This document shows positions 15,416 through 25,000 of a stretch of 58,875 nucleotides of DNA, one piece after another. How positions within the stretch are numbered: position 1 is the stretch's first letter; the number at the start of each line of letters is the position of its first letter. The notes below the pieces were generated by a model, which was given only the letters and a program-made list of their open reading frames with translations, was not told the DNA's origin and searched no databases. Position numbers and translations under genes: made by a program. This DNA is from Streptomyces sp. (GTDB lineage: Bacteria > Actinomycetota > Actinomycetes > Streptomycetales > Streptomycetaceae): the NCBI RefSeq assembly GCF_019510245.1, contig NZ_JAEKKT010000153.1, forward strand, positions 1 through 58,875. The letters run 5' to 3'.

Positions 15416-17566
15416 GTGTCGTCTCTCGCGCTGTACCGCCGCTATCGCCCGGAGTCGTTCGCCGAGGTCATCGGGCAGGAGCATGTCACCGACCCGCTGC
15501 AGCAGGCGCTGCGGAACAACCGGGTCAATCACGCGTACCTGTTCAGCGGCCCGCGTGGGTGTGGCAAGACGACCAGCGCGCGGATCCTCGCCCGGTGCCT
15601 GAACTGCGAGCAGGGGCCCACGCCGACCCCGTGCGGGGAGTGCCAGTCCTGCCGGGACCTGGCGCGCAACGGCCCGGGATCCATCGACGTCATCGAGATC
15701 GACGCGGCCTCTCACGGTGGTGTGGACGACGCCCGTGAGCTGCGCGAGAAGGCCTTCTTCGGGCCGGCCTCCAGCCGCTACAAGATCTACATCATCGACG
15801 AGGCCCACATGGTCACGTCGGCCGGCTTCAACGCGCTGCTCAAGGTCGTCGAGGAGCCGCCGGAGCATCTCAAGTTCATCTTCGCCACGACCGAGCCCGA
15901 GAAGGTCATCGGGACCATTCGCTCGCGGACCCATCACTATCCGTTCCGGCTGGTGCCGCCGGGGACCCTGAGGGACTACCTCTCCGAGGTCTGCGGGAAG
16001 GAGAAGATCCCCGTCGAGGACGGGGTGCTGCCTCTGGTCGTGCGCGCCGGTGCCGGGTCCGTGCGTGACTCCATGTCCGTCATGGACCAGCTGCTCGCAG
16101 CGGCCACCGAGGAGGGTGTGACGTATGCCATGGCCACCTCTCTGCTCGGTTACACCGACGGGTCGCTGCTCGACGCCGTGGTCGAGGCCTTCGCGACCGG
16201 GGACGGCGCCGCCGCCTTCGAGGTCGTCGACCGGATCATCGAGGGGGGCAACGACCCGCGCCGCTTCGTCGCCGACCTGCTGGAGCGGCTGCGGGACCTG
16301 GTGATCCTCGCCGCCGTGCCGGACGCTGCGGAGAAGGGGCTGTTCGACGCCCCCGCCGACGTCCTCGAACGGATGCAGGCCCAGGCCGGCACCTTCGGCG
16401 CCGCCGAGCTCAGCCGCGCCGCCGACCTGGTCAACGAGGGCCTGACCGAGATGCGCGGCGCCACCTCCCCGCGCCTCCAGCTGGAGCTGATCTGCGCCCG
16501 CGTGCTGCTGCCGGCGGCATACGGCGACGAGCGGTCCGTGATGGCCCGCCTCGACCGCCTGGAGCGGGGCGTCAACTTCTCGGGCGGGGGCGGCGCGCCC
16601 GCCATGGGGTACGTCCCCGGGCCCGAGGCGCACGTGCAGCCTCCGGCGCCTGTGCAGCAGGGGGGCGGTCCGGCGGCGGCCCGGGCGGCCGTCCGAGGGG
16701 GAGCGGCCCCGGCCCCGGCATCGGCCCCGGCGCCGGCCCCGGCGCCGGCCCCGGCGCCGGCACCTGTGCAGACTCCAGAGCCTCCGGCTCCGGCTCCGGC
16801 CGCCGCGCCCACCCCGCCTCCTGCCGCGCCGGGTGCCTGGCCGACGGCAGCCCCCGCAGGCGGCGGTGGCACCCGTCGCCCCGGCGGCTGGCCCACGGCC
16901 ACGGGTGGCGGTGCTCCGGCGGCGCAGCAGACCCCGCCGCCCTCGGCGGCGGCCCCGGCCCCGGCTCCGGCCGCCGCTGCCGCCCCGGCGCCCGCCGCCG
17001 TCCCTGCCGGTGGTCCCGACCCCCGCATGCTCTGGCCGAACATCCTGGAGGCGGTGAAGAACCGCCGCCGCTTCACCTGGATCCTGCTCAGCCAGAACGC
17101 CCAGGTCGCCGGTTTCGACGGCACCACCCTCCAGGTCGGCTTCGTCAACGCCGGCGCCCGCGACAACTTCGCCAGCAGCGGCAGCGAGGACGTGCTGCGG
17201 CAGGCACTGAGCGAGCAGTTCGGCGTGCAGTGGCGGATCGAGGCGGTCGTCGACCCGACGGGCGGAGGCGGAGCCGCTCCGCCCGGCACCGGGTACGGCA
17301 GCGCGGCCCCCGCGGCCCCGGCCCGCCCCGCGCCCGTCCACCAGCAGGCCCCGGCGGCCGCCCCGGCCCAGAGCGCCCCGTCGCCCGCCCCGAGGGCAGC
17401 GGCACCGGCCCCTGCGCCCACCGCTCCGGAACCGCCACCGGTCTCCCCCGAGGACGACATCCCCGAGGAGGACGACCCCGACCTGGACGAGTCGGCCCTC
17501 TCCGGCCACGAGCTGATCGTGAAGGAACTGGGGGCGACGGTGGTGGAGGAGATCCAGAACGAGTGA
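15416..17566 (+). CDS. dnaX: DNA polymerase III subunit gamma/tau
   Basis: The 716-residue clamp-loader ATPase loads the sliding clamp at replication forks. The AAA domain has Walker A 45-52 (GPRGCGKT), a zinc-binding cluster (Cys64, 73, 76, 79), DEAH at 128-131 and the RSRTHHYPFR sensor segment. GTG 15416 is chosen because SSLALYRRYRP is the usual N-terminus; the frame is open further upstream but runs into the SRP RNA. Residues from about 400 to 540 and 600 to 690 are Ala/Pro-rich linkers made of GCCCCGGC-type repeats, separating the clamp-loader part from the C-terminal tau domain around LWPNILEAVKNRRRF. I see no A-rich slippery site, so probably only one form is made. Confidence 0.97.
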   Translation: MSSLALYRRYRPESFAEVIGQEHVTDPLQQALRNNRVNHAYLFSGPRGCGKTTSARILARCLNCEQGPTPTPCGECQSCRDLARNGPGSIDVIEIDAASHGGVDDARELREKAFFGPASSRYKIYIIDEAHMVTSAGFNALLKVVEEPPEHLKFIFATTEPEKVIGTIRSRTHHYPFRLVPPGTLRDYLSEVCGKEKIPVEDGVLPLVVRAGAGSVRDSMSVMDQLLAAATEEGVTYAMATSLLGYTDGSLLDAVVEAFATGDGAAAFEVVDRIIEGGNDPRRFVADLLERLRDLVILAAVPDAAEKGLFDAPADVLERMQAQAGTFGAAELSRAADLVNEGLTEMRGATSPRLQLELICARVLLPAAYGDERSVMARLDRLERGVNFSGGGGAPAMGYVPGPEAHVQPPAPVQQGGGPAAARAAVRGGAAPAPASAPAPAPAPAPAPAPVQTPEPPAPAPAAAPTPPPAAPGAWPTAAPAGGGGTRRPGGWPTATGGGAPAAQQTPPPSAAAPAPAPAAAAAPAPAAVPAGGPDPRMLWPNILEAVKNRRRFTWILLSQNAQVAGFDGTTLQVGFVNAGARDNFASSGSEDVLRQALSEQFGVQWRIEAVVDPTGGGGAAPPGTGYGSAAPAAPARPAPVHQQAPAAAPAQSAPSPAPRAAAPAPAPTAPEPPPVSPEDDIPEEDDPDLDESALSGHELIVKELGATVVEEIQNE

Positions 17567-17608
17567 CCGAGGCAGACGCCGACGGCACGGAGCCGACGCC
17601 AACCTGAT

Positions 17609-17816
17609 GGGCGGCTGCGGCCCGGTGGGGGTTGCTCGCGCGGTTCCCCGCGCCCCTGGGTTTCTCGGCGCGTCCGGGGTGAAGAGCGGAAGCGGCTTCG
17701 GCTTTCGGCCCGCGCGGCGTCGGGGCGGTGACTGTCCCCCGTCCGGTTTGTCGGGCGGCTGCGGCCCGGTGGGGGTTGCTCGCGCAGTTCCCCGCGCCCC
17801 TGGGTTTCTCGGCGCG
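17609..17816. repeat. Two copies of a 64-bp Streptomyces intergenic repeat
   Basis: The 64 bases at 17609-17672 recur at 17753-17816 with one visible difference. The core is TTGCTCGCGC(G/A)GTTCCCC followed by GCGCCCCTGG. Next to it, about 17840-17880, lies another family sequence, CCCGTCCGGCGTTTGAGGAC. A relative with TGGTCGCGCAGTTCC is at about 47613. Sequences of this kind are scattered between genes in many Streptomyces genomes. They form GC-rich hairpins and may act as transcription-end or REP-like elements. This fills the 430-base gap between dnaX and purD; short frames across it are not genes. Confidence 0.75.
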
Positions 17817-17913
17817 TTCGTTGGCTGAGGCAGCAACTACCCCCAGCCCGTCCGGCGTTTGAGGACGAGGCCGTTCAGGCCGAAGTTGGGGTTGGGGGTG
17901 GCAGACACCAAGA

Positions 17914-17952
17914 GGTCCCGCCTCGGCAGGGGGCCATCGGCCGGCCGGGACC
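17914..17952 (+). promoter_or_regulatory. Inverted repeat in purD leader
   Basis: GGTCCCG at 17914-17920 can pair with CGGGACC at 17946-17952, 45 bases before the purD start. It could be part of a leader structure or an operator. Nothing ties it to a known regulator. Confidence 0.25.
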
Positions 17953-17997
17953 CCTTGGAGGAACCTCCAGTCGGTCCGCCCGGCTACGCTGGCCCCC

Positions 17998-19251
17998 GTG
18001 AAGGTCCTCGTCATCGGCAGCGGCGCCCGCGAACACGCCCTGTGCCGCTCACTGTCCCTCGATCCCGACGTCACCGCGCTGCACTGCGCCCCCGGCAACG
18101 CCGGCATCGCCGAGGTGGCCGAGCTGCACCAGGTCGATGCCCTGGACGGCGGGGCCGTGGCCTCGCTGGCCCTGGAACTCGGCGCCGAGCTGGTGGTCGT
18201 CGGCCCGGAGGCCCCCCTGGTCGCCGGGGTCGCCGACGCCGTGCGTGAGGCGGGCGTCCCGGTCTTCGGTCCCTCCGGGGAGGCTGCCCGGATCGAGGGG
18301 TCCAAGGCGTTCGCCAAGGACGTGATGGCGGGGGCCGGAGTGCCCACCGCCCGTTCGTACGTCTGCACAAACGCCGAGGAGGTCGCCGAGGCCCTCGACG
18401 CCTTCGGGGCGCCGTACGTCGTCAAGGACGACGGGCTCGCCGCCGGCAAGGGTGTCGTCGTCACCGACGACCTCGACGCCGCCAAGGCGCACGCCGCCGC
18501 CTGCGAGCGCGTCGTCATCGAGGAGTTCCTCGACGGTCCCGAGGTCTCCCTCTTCGCGATCACCGACGGCGAGACGGTCCTCCCGCTCCAGCCCGCGCAG
18601 GACTTCAAGCGCGCCCTGGACGGCGACGAGGGGCCGAACACGGGCGGCATGGGCGCCTACTCCCCGCTGCCCTGGGCCGACCCCAAGCTCGTCGACGAGG
18701 TCCTGGAGACCGTTCTCCAGCCGACCGTCGACGAGATGCGGCGCCGCGGCACCCCGTTCTCCGGTCTCCTCTACGCCGGCCTCGCGATCACCTCGCGCGG
18801 CGTGCGGGTCATCGAGTTCAACGCCCGCTTCGGCGACCCGGAGACCCAGGTGGTCCTCGCCCGCCTGAAGACCCCGCTGGCCGGCGTCCTGCTCGCCGCC
18901 GCGAACGGCACCCTCGCCGACCTTCCGCCGCTGCGCTGGCGCGACGACGCGGCCGTCACCGTCGTCGTCGCCTCGCACAACTATCCGGACACCCCGCGCA
19001 CCGGCGACCCCATCACCGGCCTCGACGCGATCGCCGCCGAGGACGCGCCGCACGCCTACGTCCTGCACGCCGGCACGAAGCGCGCCGGTGACGACGTGGT
19101 CAGCGCGGGCGGCCGGGTCCTCTCCGTCACGGCGACCGGCGAGGACCTCACCCAGGCCCGTGAGCGGGCGTACGCGGCGGTGGCGCGGATCCGCCTCGAC
19201 GGCTCCCAGCACCGCACGGACATCGCCGCCAAGGCGGCGGCGGAGGCCTGA
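17998..19251 (+). CDS. purD: Phosphoribosylamine--glycine ligase
   Basis: This 417-residue ATP-grasp enzyme joins glycine to 5-phosphoribosylamine with ATP, step 2 of de novo purine synthesis. The N-terminal nucleotide-binding motif is VLVIGSGAREHAL (residues 3-15). The ATP-grasp core includes YVVKDDGLAAGKGVVV, GPNTGGMGAYSP and IEFNARFGDPETQ, all conserved. GTG 17998 is the natural start, directly before KVLVIG. The length is typical of the family. A strong hairpin at 19279-19313 ends the unit, so purD is probably transcribed alone. Confidence 0.97.
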   Translation: MKVLVIGSGAREHALCRSLSLDPDVTALHCAPGNAGIAEVAELHQVDALDGGAVASLALELGAELVVVGPEAPLVAGVADAVREAGVPVFGPSGEAARIEGSKAFAKDVMAGAGVPTARSYVCTNAEEVAEALDAFGAPYVVKDDGLAAGKGVVVTDDLDAAKAHAAACERVVIEEFLDGPEVSLFAITDGETVLPLQPAQDFKRALDGDEGPNTGGMGAYSPLPWADPKLVDEVLETVLQPTVDEMRRRGTPFSGLLYAGLAITSRGVRVIEFNARFGDPETQVVLARLKTPLAGVLLAAANGTLADLPPLRWRDDAAVTVVVASHNYPDTPRTGDPITGLDAIAAEDAPHAYVLHAGTKRAGDDVVSAGGRVLSVTATGEDLTQARERAYAAVARIRLDGSQHRTDIAAKAAAEA

Positions 19252-19278
19252 CCCCGCCGCTCCCGCAGACCCGTCCCT

Positions 19279-19313
19279 GATCAGGCCCCGGACCCGAAAT
19301 CCGGGGCCTGATC
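19279..19313 (+). terminator. Terminator after purD
   Basis: A perfect 14-bp inverted repeat (GATCAGGCCCCGGA/TCCGGGGCCTGATC) with a 7-base loop, 28 bases after the purD stop. The T-run is weak (GTTGCTG), as is usual in Streptomyces. Confidence 0.8.
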
Positions 19314-19528
19314 GTTGCTGTCTGTCGATCACCTCTGACCAAAGCCATTCCATCGAGTGACCGATGCCGTATCCGGCTGACGGGGGCCGAGGCCCCAACT
19401 AGGGTGCGGCGCAGGCGTTCCGGCACTTGGCCCACCGGCATTGCGATGTCGGTGGCGGGTGCCACAGTGGGGGAGTGAGCAACAGCCAGGACAGGCCGAG
19501 GACAGCAGGGAGGGGGTGAGGTCCGGAC

Positions 19529-21358
19529 GTGACCAGTACCGGTATCGGTGCGGAGGCGGGAGCGCAGGCAGCGCGTACCCGGGCCCTCGCCGTGCTGCGC
19601 ATCCGCGGCCGCGCCCTGGCCGTGGCCCTGCTGCCCGCCGCGGCCACGGTGATCCTGCTGGCCGGCGGTTCCACCGGCCACTTCGTCGGCCGCGGCTGGG
19701 ACACCGCCCGCTGGACCGTCGGCGCCCTCGCGGTCCTCGTCCTGCTCGCCGCCGCCGGCATCGCCCTCGTCGTGGCCCGCGCCCGCCCCGCCGTGAGCCC
19801 CACGGTCCCGATAGCGGAGGATTCCGCCCCGGACCTGTACCGGATGGTCCGCGACCTGGCCGACCGCCTCGACGTGCCGGCGCCCTCCGCCATAGCGCTC
19901 ACCCCGGACTGCGACAGCTGGCTGGAGGACCGCACCCACCCGGCCCACGGCCCGCCCGAGCCCAAGGGCGGCGACGAGCTCGGCACCCCCGGCCTGCACC
20001 GCCGCACCCCGGCCGCCCCCGTCCTCGTCATCGGCTCCCCGTTCCTGTGGTGGATGCGCGTCGGCGAACTCCGCGCGGTCCTCGCCCCGGTCGTCGCCGG
20101 TACGGGACCCTCGGCGCACCCGGACATAGCGGCCGCCCGCCGGTTCGTCAGGGGCCTGGACGCGGCGGTGGCGGTCTCCGCGGCGCCCGCCCGAGGCCCG
20201 GCCGCCCGCCTGGTGTGCGCGGGCGTCGCCTGGGTGGCCCGGCTGCTGCTGCGGGGCTGCCGGGAGCACGCCACGCTGATGGAGCGCGGGGTCGCCGCCG
20301 CGGCCGCCGAGCGGGCCCAGGCCGTCGACTACGGACTGCGGATCGTCGCCCAGGAGCAGGTCGGCCTGGCCTACGCCGGCTGGGACCGGCTGCTCACCCG
20401 GGTCGCGCTGCCCGCCTGGCGGATGGGCCGCTGGCCCTCCCGGCTGGACGCGGGCGTGGTCGCGGCCCTCACCGAGCTGTCCCGGCGCGACCGGCTGGCC
20501 GAGGGCTTCGCCTCCCGGCTGGGCGAGCGGCCCGCGTGCGACCTGCTGGAGGAGCCGGGGCTGGTGGACGAGGCCGCCTCGCTGCTCGCCGCCCGCCTCT
20601 TCCACGGCGGCCCCGCCGAGCCCGGCCCGGCCTGGTCCCCGGTGGCCTGGCAGGAGTACCCGGACGAGGTCGTCGACCGCACCTGGCGCACCGAGGCGGC
20701 CCGCCTGCACCGCGTCCTGGACGCCCTCGGTGTCCGTGCCACCCTCGATCCCAGCGCCCCGGACCCCGGCGGTCCCACCCTGGCCCGGGTCCTGGACCAC
20801 CTGACCGACCCGACCGCCGCCCCCGGCAGACGCCGCCTCCCGGCGTACGGCGACTCCCGCACCTCCGGCTACGACGGCGACCCACGCACCCCCGGCTACG
20901 AGGAGGAGGCGGACGAGCCCACCGGCACCGAGCGCAGCGCCGCCCTCGCCGCCGGCCTCACCGCGGCCCTCGCCCGCGAGGAGCACGAGGGAGCGCACGC
21001 GAGCACGGCCGACACCGCACGCCCCGGCTGCCCCGCGGCCGCCGGCCAGGGCGGCCCCGGCAGCCCCCTCTGGGACGACGGGGCACTGCCCCTCTTCCCG
21101 CTCCAGCCCCCGCGCACCGCCCGCGAACTCCTCGCCGACCACGTCAAGGCGATGGTGTGCTGCGCGGCCGTGGACACCGCTGGAGCCACCCCCGGCCTGG
21201 ACTGGCTCGACGGCCCGGCCCTGCTGGTCGACGGCGAGCGGGCCGCCGACCTGACGCCCAGAGTCCTCAGCCTCATCGAGGAGGGAGACCCGGCCCCGCT
21301 GCGGGCCTGGCTGGTCGAATCCGGCATACGACCCGAGAAGCCGGTACGACTGGTCTGA
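19529..21358 (+). CDS. Membrane protein with degenerate M48-peptidase-like architecture
   Basis: The 609-residue protein has two N-terminal transmembrane helices (about residues 28-52 and 62-83). A segment follows that reads like an M48 zinc peptidase: VLVIGSPFLWWMRVGELRAV at about 165-184, where true proteases continue LAHELAH, but here the sequence is LAPVVAG. The HExxH zinc site is therefore absent. The rest has helical stretches and an acidic, low-complexity part around 430-500. GTG 19529 follows the purine-rich GGGAGGGGGTGAGG. I know homologues only as conserved Streptomyces membrane proteins. The M48 link is my inference from one segment plus the topology. Confidence 0.6.
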   Translation: MTSTGIGAEAGAQAARTRALAVLRIRGRALAVALLPAAATVILLAGGSTGHFVGRGWDTARWTVGALAVLVLLAAAGIALVVARARPAVSPTVPIAEDSAPDLYRMVRDLADRLDVPAPSAIALTPDCDSWLEDRTHPAHGPPEPKGGDELGTPGLHRRTPAAPVLVIGSPFLWWMRVGELRAVLAPVVAGTGPSAHPDIAAARRFVRGLDAAVAVSAAPARGPAARLVCAGVAWVARLLLRGCREHATLMERGVAAAAAERAQAVDYGLRIVAQEQVGLAYAGWDRLLTRVALPAWRMGRWPSRLDAGVVAALTELSRRDRLAEGFASRLGERPACDLLEEPGLVDEAASLLAARLFHGGPAEPGPAWSPVAWQEYPDEVVDRTWRTEAARLHRVLDALGVRATLDPSAPDPGGPTLARVLDHLTDPTAAPGRRRLPAYGDSRTSGYDGDPRTPGYEEEADEPTGTERSAALAAGLTAALAREEHEGAHASTADTARPGCPAAAGQGGPGSPLWDDGALPLFPLQPPRTARELLADHVKAMVCCAAVDTAGATPGLDWLDGPALLVDGERAADLTPRVLSLIEEGDPAPLRAWLVESGIRPEKPVRLV

Positions 21359-21655
21359 CCTCGGCTTTTCGATGCTTTGGCGGAGCAAAGTGTTCCACTT
21401 CAGGCAAATTCGCGACGAACCGTGACCGTACGCGTGCGTTATGTGATGTGCTGGGACCGTTGCCGGATGTGGCAAGCGCATCCGACATAAGACAGACGCC
21501 TCAGTCACGGCATGGCAGCACGGGCACTACGGCACGGGCACAGGCACAACAGCAGAAGACGCAAAGACGCACGCAGGCATCGCACATCGCACGTCACTCA
21601 TCGCACACGGCTCGTATCAGCACACTTCACGGGGGCACGAGGGAGGGGAGCCACC

Positions 21656-23152
21656 ATGGCATCGGACCAGATCCGCCGCTGGGAGTCGGGAGCACTCGCG
21701 CACGCCGTCACGGACCCCTTCGGTCAGGGGCCCGTCCCCTGGCTGCGCGGCAGCGAGACCTATTTCGACGACACCGGTCATGTCGTCCCCTGGTACGTGG
21801 ACCCCAGCCGGCCACAGCCCACCGGCGAGAACCCCCGGGTCCCCGCACCGCGCACCGCGATCGGCGGCCCGCGCTCCGCGGACGACGTGCACCGCCAGAT
21901 CAAAGGTTTCACCTCGACCGGCGCGGTCACCCCGGGCGAGGCCGTCGACTTCCACATCACCGTCGACCCGCCGCAGGAATTCAGCGTCGACATCTACCGC
22001 ATCGGCCACTACGGCGGGGACGGCGCATCGAAGATCACCACCAGCCCCCGGCTGTCCGGCATCGTCCAGCCCCCGCCGCTGGCCGCCGACCGCACGGTCT
22101 CCTGCCACCACTGGTGGCTCTCCTGGCGTCTGCAGGTCCCGTCGTACTGGAGCATCGGCGCGTACGTCGCCGTGCTCACCACGACCGACGGCTACCGCTC
22201 TCACGTGCCCTTCACCATCCGCGACAACCACCCGGCAGACCTGCTGCTCCTGCTGCCGGACATCACCTGGCAGGCGTACAACCTCTACCCCGAGGACGGC
22301 CGCACCGGCGCCAGCCTCTACCACGCCTGGGACGAGAGGGGCCGGCTGCTCGGCGAGGCCGACGCGGCGACCACCGTCTCCTTCGACCGGCCGTACGCGG
22401 GCGCCGGCCTGCCCCTGCACGTCGGCCACGCCTACGACTTCATCCGCTGGGCCGAGCGCTACGGCTACGACCTCGCCTACGCCGACGCCCGCGACCTGCA
22501 CGCCGGCCGCGTCGACCCCACCCGCTACCGGGGCCTGGTCTTCCCGGGCCACGACGAGTACTGGTCGCCGCAGATGCGCCGCACCGTCGAGCTGGCCCGG
22601 GACAGCGGCACGAGCCTCGTCTTCCTCTCCGCCAACACCATGTACTGGCAGGTGGAGTTGGGCCCCTCACCGTCCGGGGTCGCGGACCGCCTGCTGACCT
22701 GCCGCAAACGCAAGGGCCCGGGGAAGCCCGTGCTCTGGCGCGAGATCGACCGGCCCGAACAGCAGACGGTCGGCATCCAGTACGCGGGCCGGGTGCCCGA
22801 GCCCTATCCCCTGATCGTGCGCAACGCGGGGCACTGGCTCTGGGAGGCCACCGGCGCGCACGAGGGCGACGAGCTCCCGGGCCTGGTGGCAGGGGAGGCC
22901 GACCGCTACTTCCCGCGCACCGCGCTGCCCGAGCACGAGGAACGCATCCTGCTCGCCCACTCCCCCTACACCGACAACGACGGCGTCCTGCGCCACCAGG
23001 AGACGTCCCTGTACCGGGCCCCCTCCGGCGCCCTGGTCTTCGCCGCCGGCACCTTCGCCTGGTCCCCGGCCCTGGACCGCCCCGGCCACATCGATCCCCG
23101 CGTCCAGCGGGCCACCGCCAACCTCCTGGACCGCATCTGCAAGCACGACTGA
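21656..23152 (+). CDS. N,N-dimethylformamidase large-subunit-like protein
   Basis: The 498-residue protein belongs to the N,N-dimethylformamidase beta-subunit-like family. Visible features are an N-terminal beta-rich part (PQEFSVDIYRIGHYGGDG), YNLYPEDGRTGASLYHAW, and FPGHDEYWSPQMRRTVE near the middle, a signature of the C-terminal DMFase domain. A small-subunit gene is not nearby, so the substrate is unlikely to be dimethylformamide. ATG 21656 follows a good GGGAGGGG ribosome-binding site; the frame is open upstream but basic and unlike the family. No signal peptide is obvious. The 300 bases before it should contain its promoter. Confidence 0.75.
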   Translation: MASDQIRRWESGALAHAVTDPFGQGPVPWLRGSETYFDDTGHVVPWYVDPSRPQPTGENPRVPAPRTAIGGPRSADDVHRQIKGFTSTGAVTPGEAVDFHITVDPPQEFSVDIYRIGHYGGDGASKITTSPRLSGIVQPPPLAADRTVSCHHWWLSWRLQVPSYWSIGAYVAVLTTTDGYRSHVPFTIRDNHPADLLLLLPDITWQAYNLYPEDGRTGASLYHAWDERGRLLGEADAATTVSFDRPYAGAGLPLHVGHAYDFIRWAERYGYDLAYADARDLHAGRVDPTRYRGLVFPGHDEYWSPQMRRTVELARDSGTSLVFLSANTMYWQVELGPSPSGVADRLLTCRKRKGPGKPVLWREIDRPEQQTVGIQYAGRVPEPYPLIVRNAGHWLWEATGAHEGDELPGLVAGEADRYFPRTALPEHEERILLAHSPYTDNDGVLRHQETSLYRAPSGALVFAAGTFAWSPALDRPGHIDPRVQRATANLLDRICKHD

Positions 23153-23179
23153 TGCGGGCCAGGAGGGCGGCACGACTCC

Positions 23180-23253
23180 GTCCGCGCGGCCGGTCCGCAC
23201 AGACGTCCGCGCGGCCGGTCCGCACAGACGTCCGCACAGACGTCCGCGCGGCC
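23180..23253 (+). repeat. 25-bp tandem repeat upstream of purC
   Basis: The unit GTCCGCGCGGCCGGTCCGCA plus CAGAC occurs at 23180-23204 and 23205-23229. Two half units follow (GTCCGCACAGAC, GTCCGCGCGGCC) up to 23253. The array lies 70 bases before purC and could vary in copy number. Confidence 0.8.
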
Positions 23254-23322
23254 CCGCTGTTCGTGCGCAACCCGGCATACGGGAGAATCGAGGGCACCTG
23301 TACAGAACCACGGGGAGGAACC

Positions 23323-24222
<900 letters not shown>

Positions 24223-24253
24223 CACGGCACCCCGGGCCCGGCCCGGGAATGCC

Positions 24254-24283
24254 GAAGGCCCCCGGCACCAGCCGGGGGCCTTC
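24254..24283. terminator. Bidirectional terminator between purC and tRNA-Gly
   Basis: A 13-bp stem (GAAGGCCCCCGGC/GCCGGGGGCCTTC) has a 4-base loop. It ends purC from the left and the tRNA-Gly(GCC)/two-component transcript from the right. Confidence 0.8.
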
Positions 24284-24290
24284 TCTCCTG

Positions 24291-24363
24291 AGCGGACGAC
24301 GAGGCTCGAACTCGCGACCTCAACCTTGGCAAGGTTGCGCTCTACCAACTGAGCTACGTCCGC
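24291..24363 (-). tRNA. tRNA-Gly(GCC), copy 1
   Basis: 73 bases, acceptor GCGGACG/CGTCCGC, anticodon loop TTGCCAA, T loop TTCGAGC; CCA is not encoded. It is identical in the body to the copy at 28163-28235. Its 5' end is only 22 bases after the response-regulator stop codon on the same strand. It must therefore be read from a promoter inside that gene or as the tail of the operon transcript. Confidence 0.96.
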
Positions 24364-24385
24364 ATGCGCCGTGGCGCGAGAGCAA

Positions 24386-25000
24386 CTATACCCAACCTCG
24401 CTCCCGTGCGAGACGCACTGCCGCATGCCGGTTCTCCGCACCGAGTTTGGTGACGGCCGAGGAGAGGTAGTTCCGCACGGTCCCCGGCGACAGCGCGGCC
24501 CGCTCGGCGATCTCCGCGACCGGCGCCCCGTCGGCCGCCAGCTCCAGCACCTCCGCCTCCCGCGCGGTCAGCGGCGAGTCGCCGGCGGAGATCGCGTCGG
24601 CGGCCAACTCCGGGTCGATGTAGCGGTTTCCCGCGTGCACGGTCCGGATGATCTCGGCGAGCCGCTGTGCACTCACCGTCTTCGGGACGAACCCGCGCAC
24701 TCCGGCGGCCAGCGCCCGCTTCAGGTGCCCGGGCCGTCCGTGCCCCGTGACGATCAGCACCCGGCAGCCCGGCAGTTCGGCCCGGAGCGATGTGGCGACC
24801 CTCACACCGTCGGCGCCCGGCATCTGCAGATCGAGCACCGCCACGTCGGGCCGGTGGGCCTGTGCCATGGCCAGCGCCTCGGGGCCGCTCGCCGCCTCCG
24901 CGACGACGACCAGATCGTCCTCCAGCCCGAGCAGCGCGGCCAGCGCACCCCGGATCAGATGCTCGTCGTCCGCGAGCAACAGCCGTACCGGAGACGTCAT
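24386..25000 (-). CDS. NarL/LuxR-family response regulator
   Basis: The 204-residue protein has a receiver domain with acidic pocket Asp11/Asp12, phosphoacceptor Asp57 (AVLDLQMP) and Lys in PKTVSA. A LuxR-type HTH follows (about 140-200: LTAREAEVLELAADG...PGTVRNYLSSAVTKL). It resembles DesR-type regulators. The start overlaps the histidine kinase stop by four bases (ATGA), so the pair is coupled. It is the last gene of an ABC permease-kinase-regulator operon. TGTCA/TGACA half sites upstream of that operon are likely targets. Confidence 0.93.
   Translation of the reverse strand: MTSPVRLLLADDEHLIRGALAALLGLEDDLVVVAEAASGPEALAMAQAHRPDVAVLDLQMPGADGVRVATSLRAELPGCRVLIVTGHGRPGHLKRALAAGVRGFVPKTVSAQRLAEIIRTVHAGNRYIDPELAADAISAGDSPLTAREAEVLELAADGAPVAEIAERAALSPGTVRNYLSSAVTKLGAENRHAAVRLARERGWV

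Noticed and set aside
15416..17566. Programmed frameshifting in dnaX
   Set aside because: No A-rich slippery heptamer with a following hairpin was seen in the expected region.
17607..17828. A 73-codon frame between dnaX and purD
   Set aside because: It is the translation of two copies of an intergenic repeat, without a ribosome-binding site.
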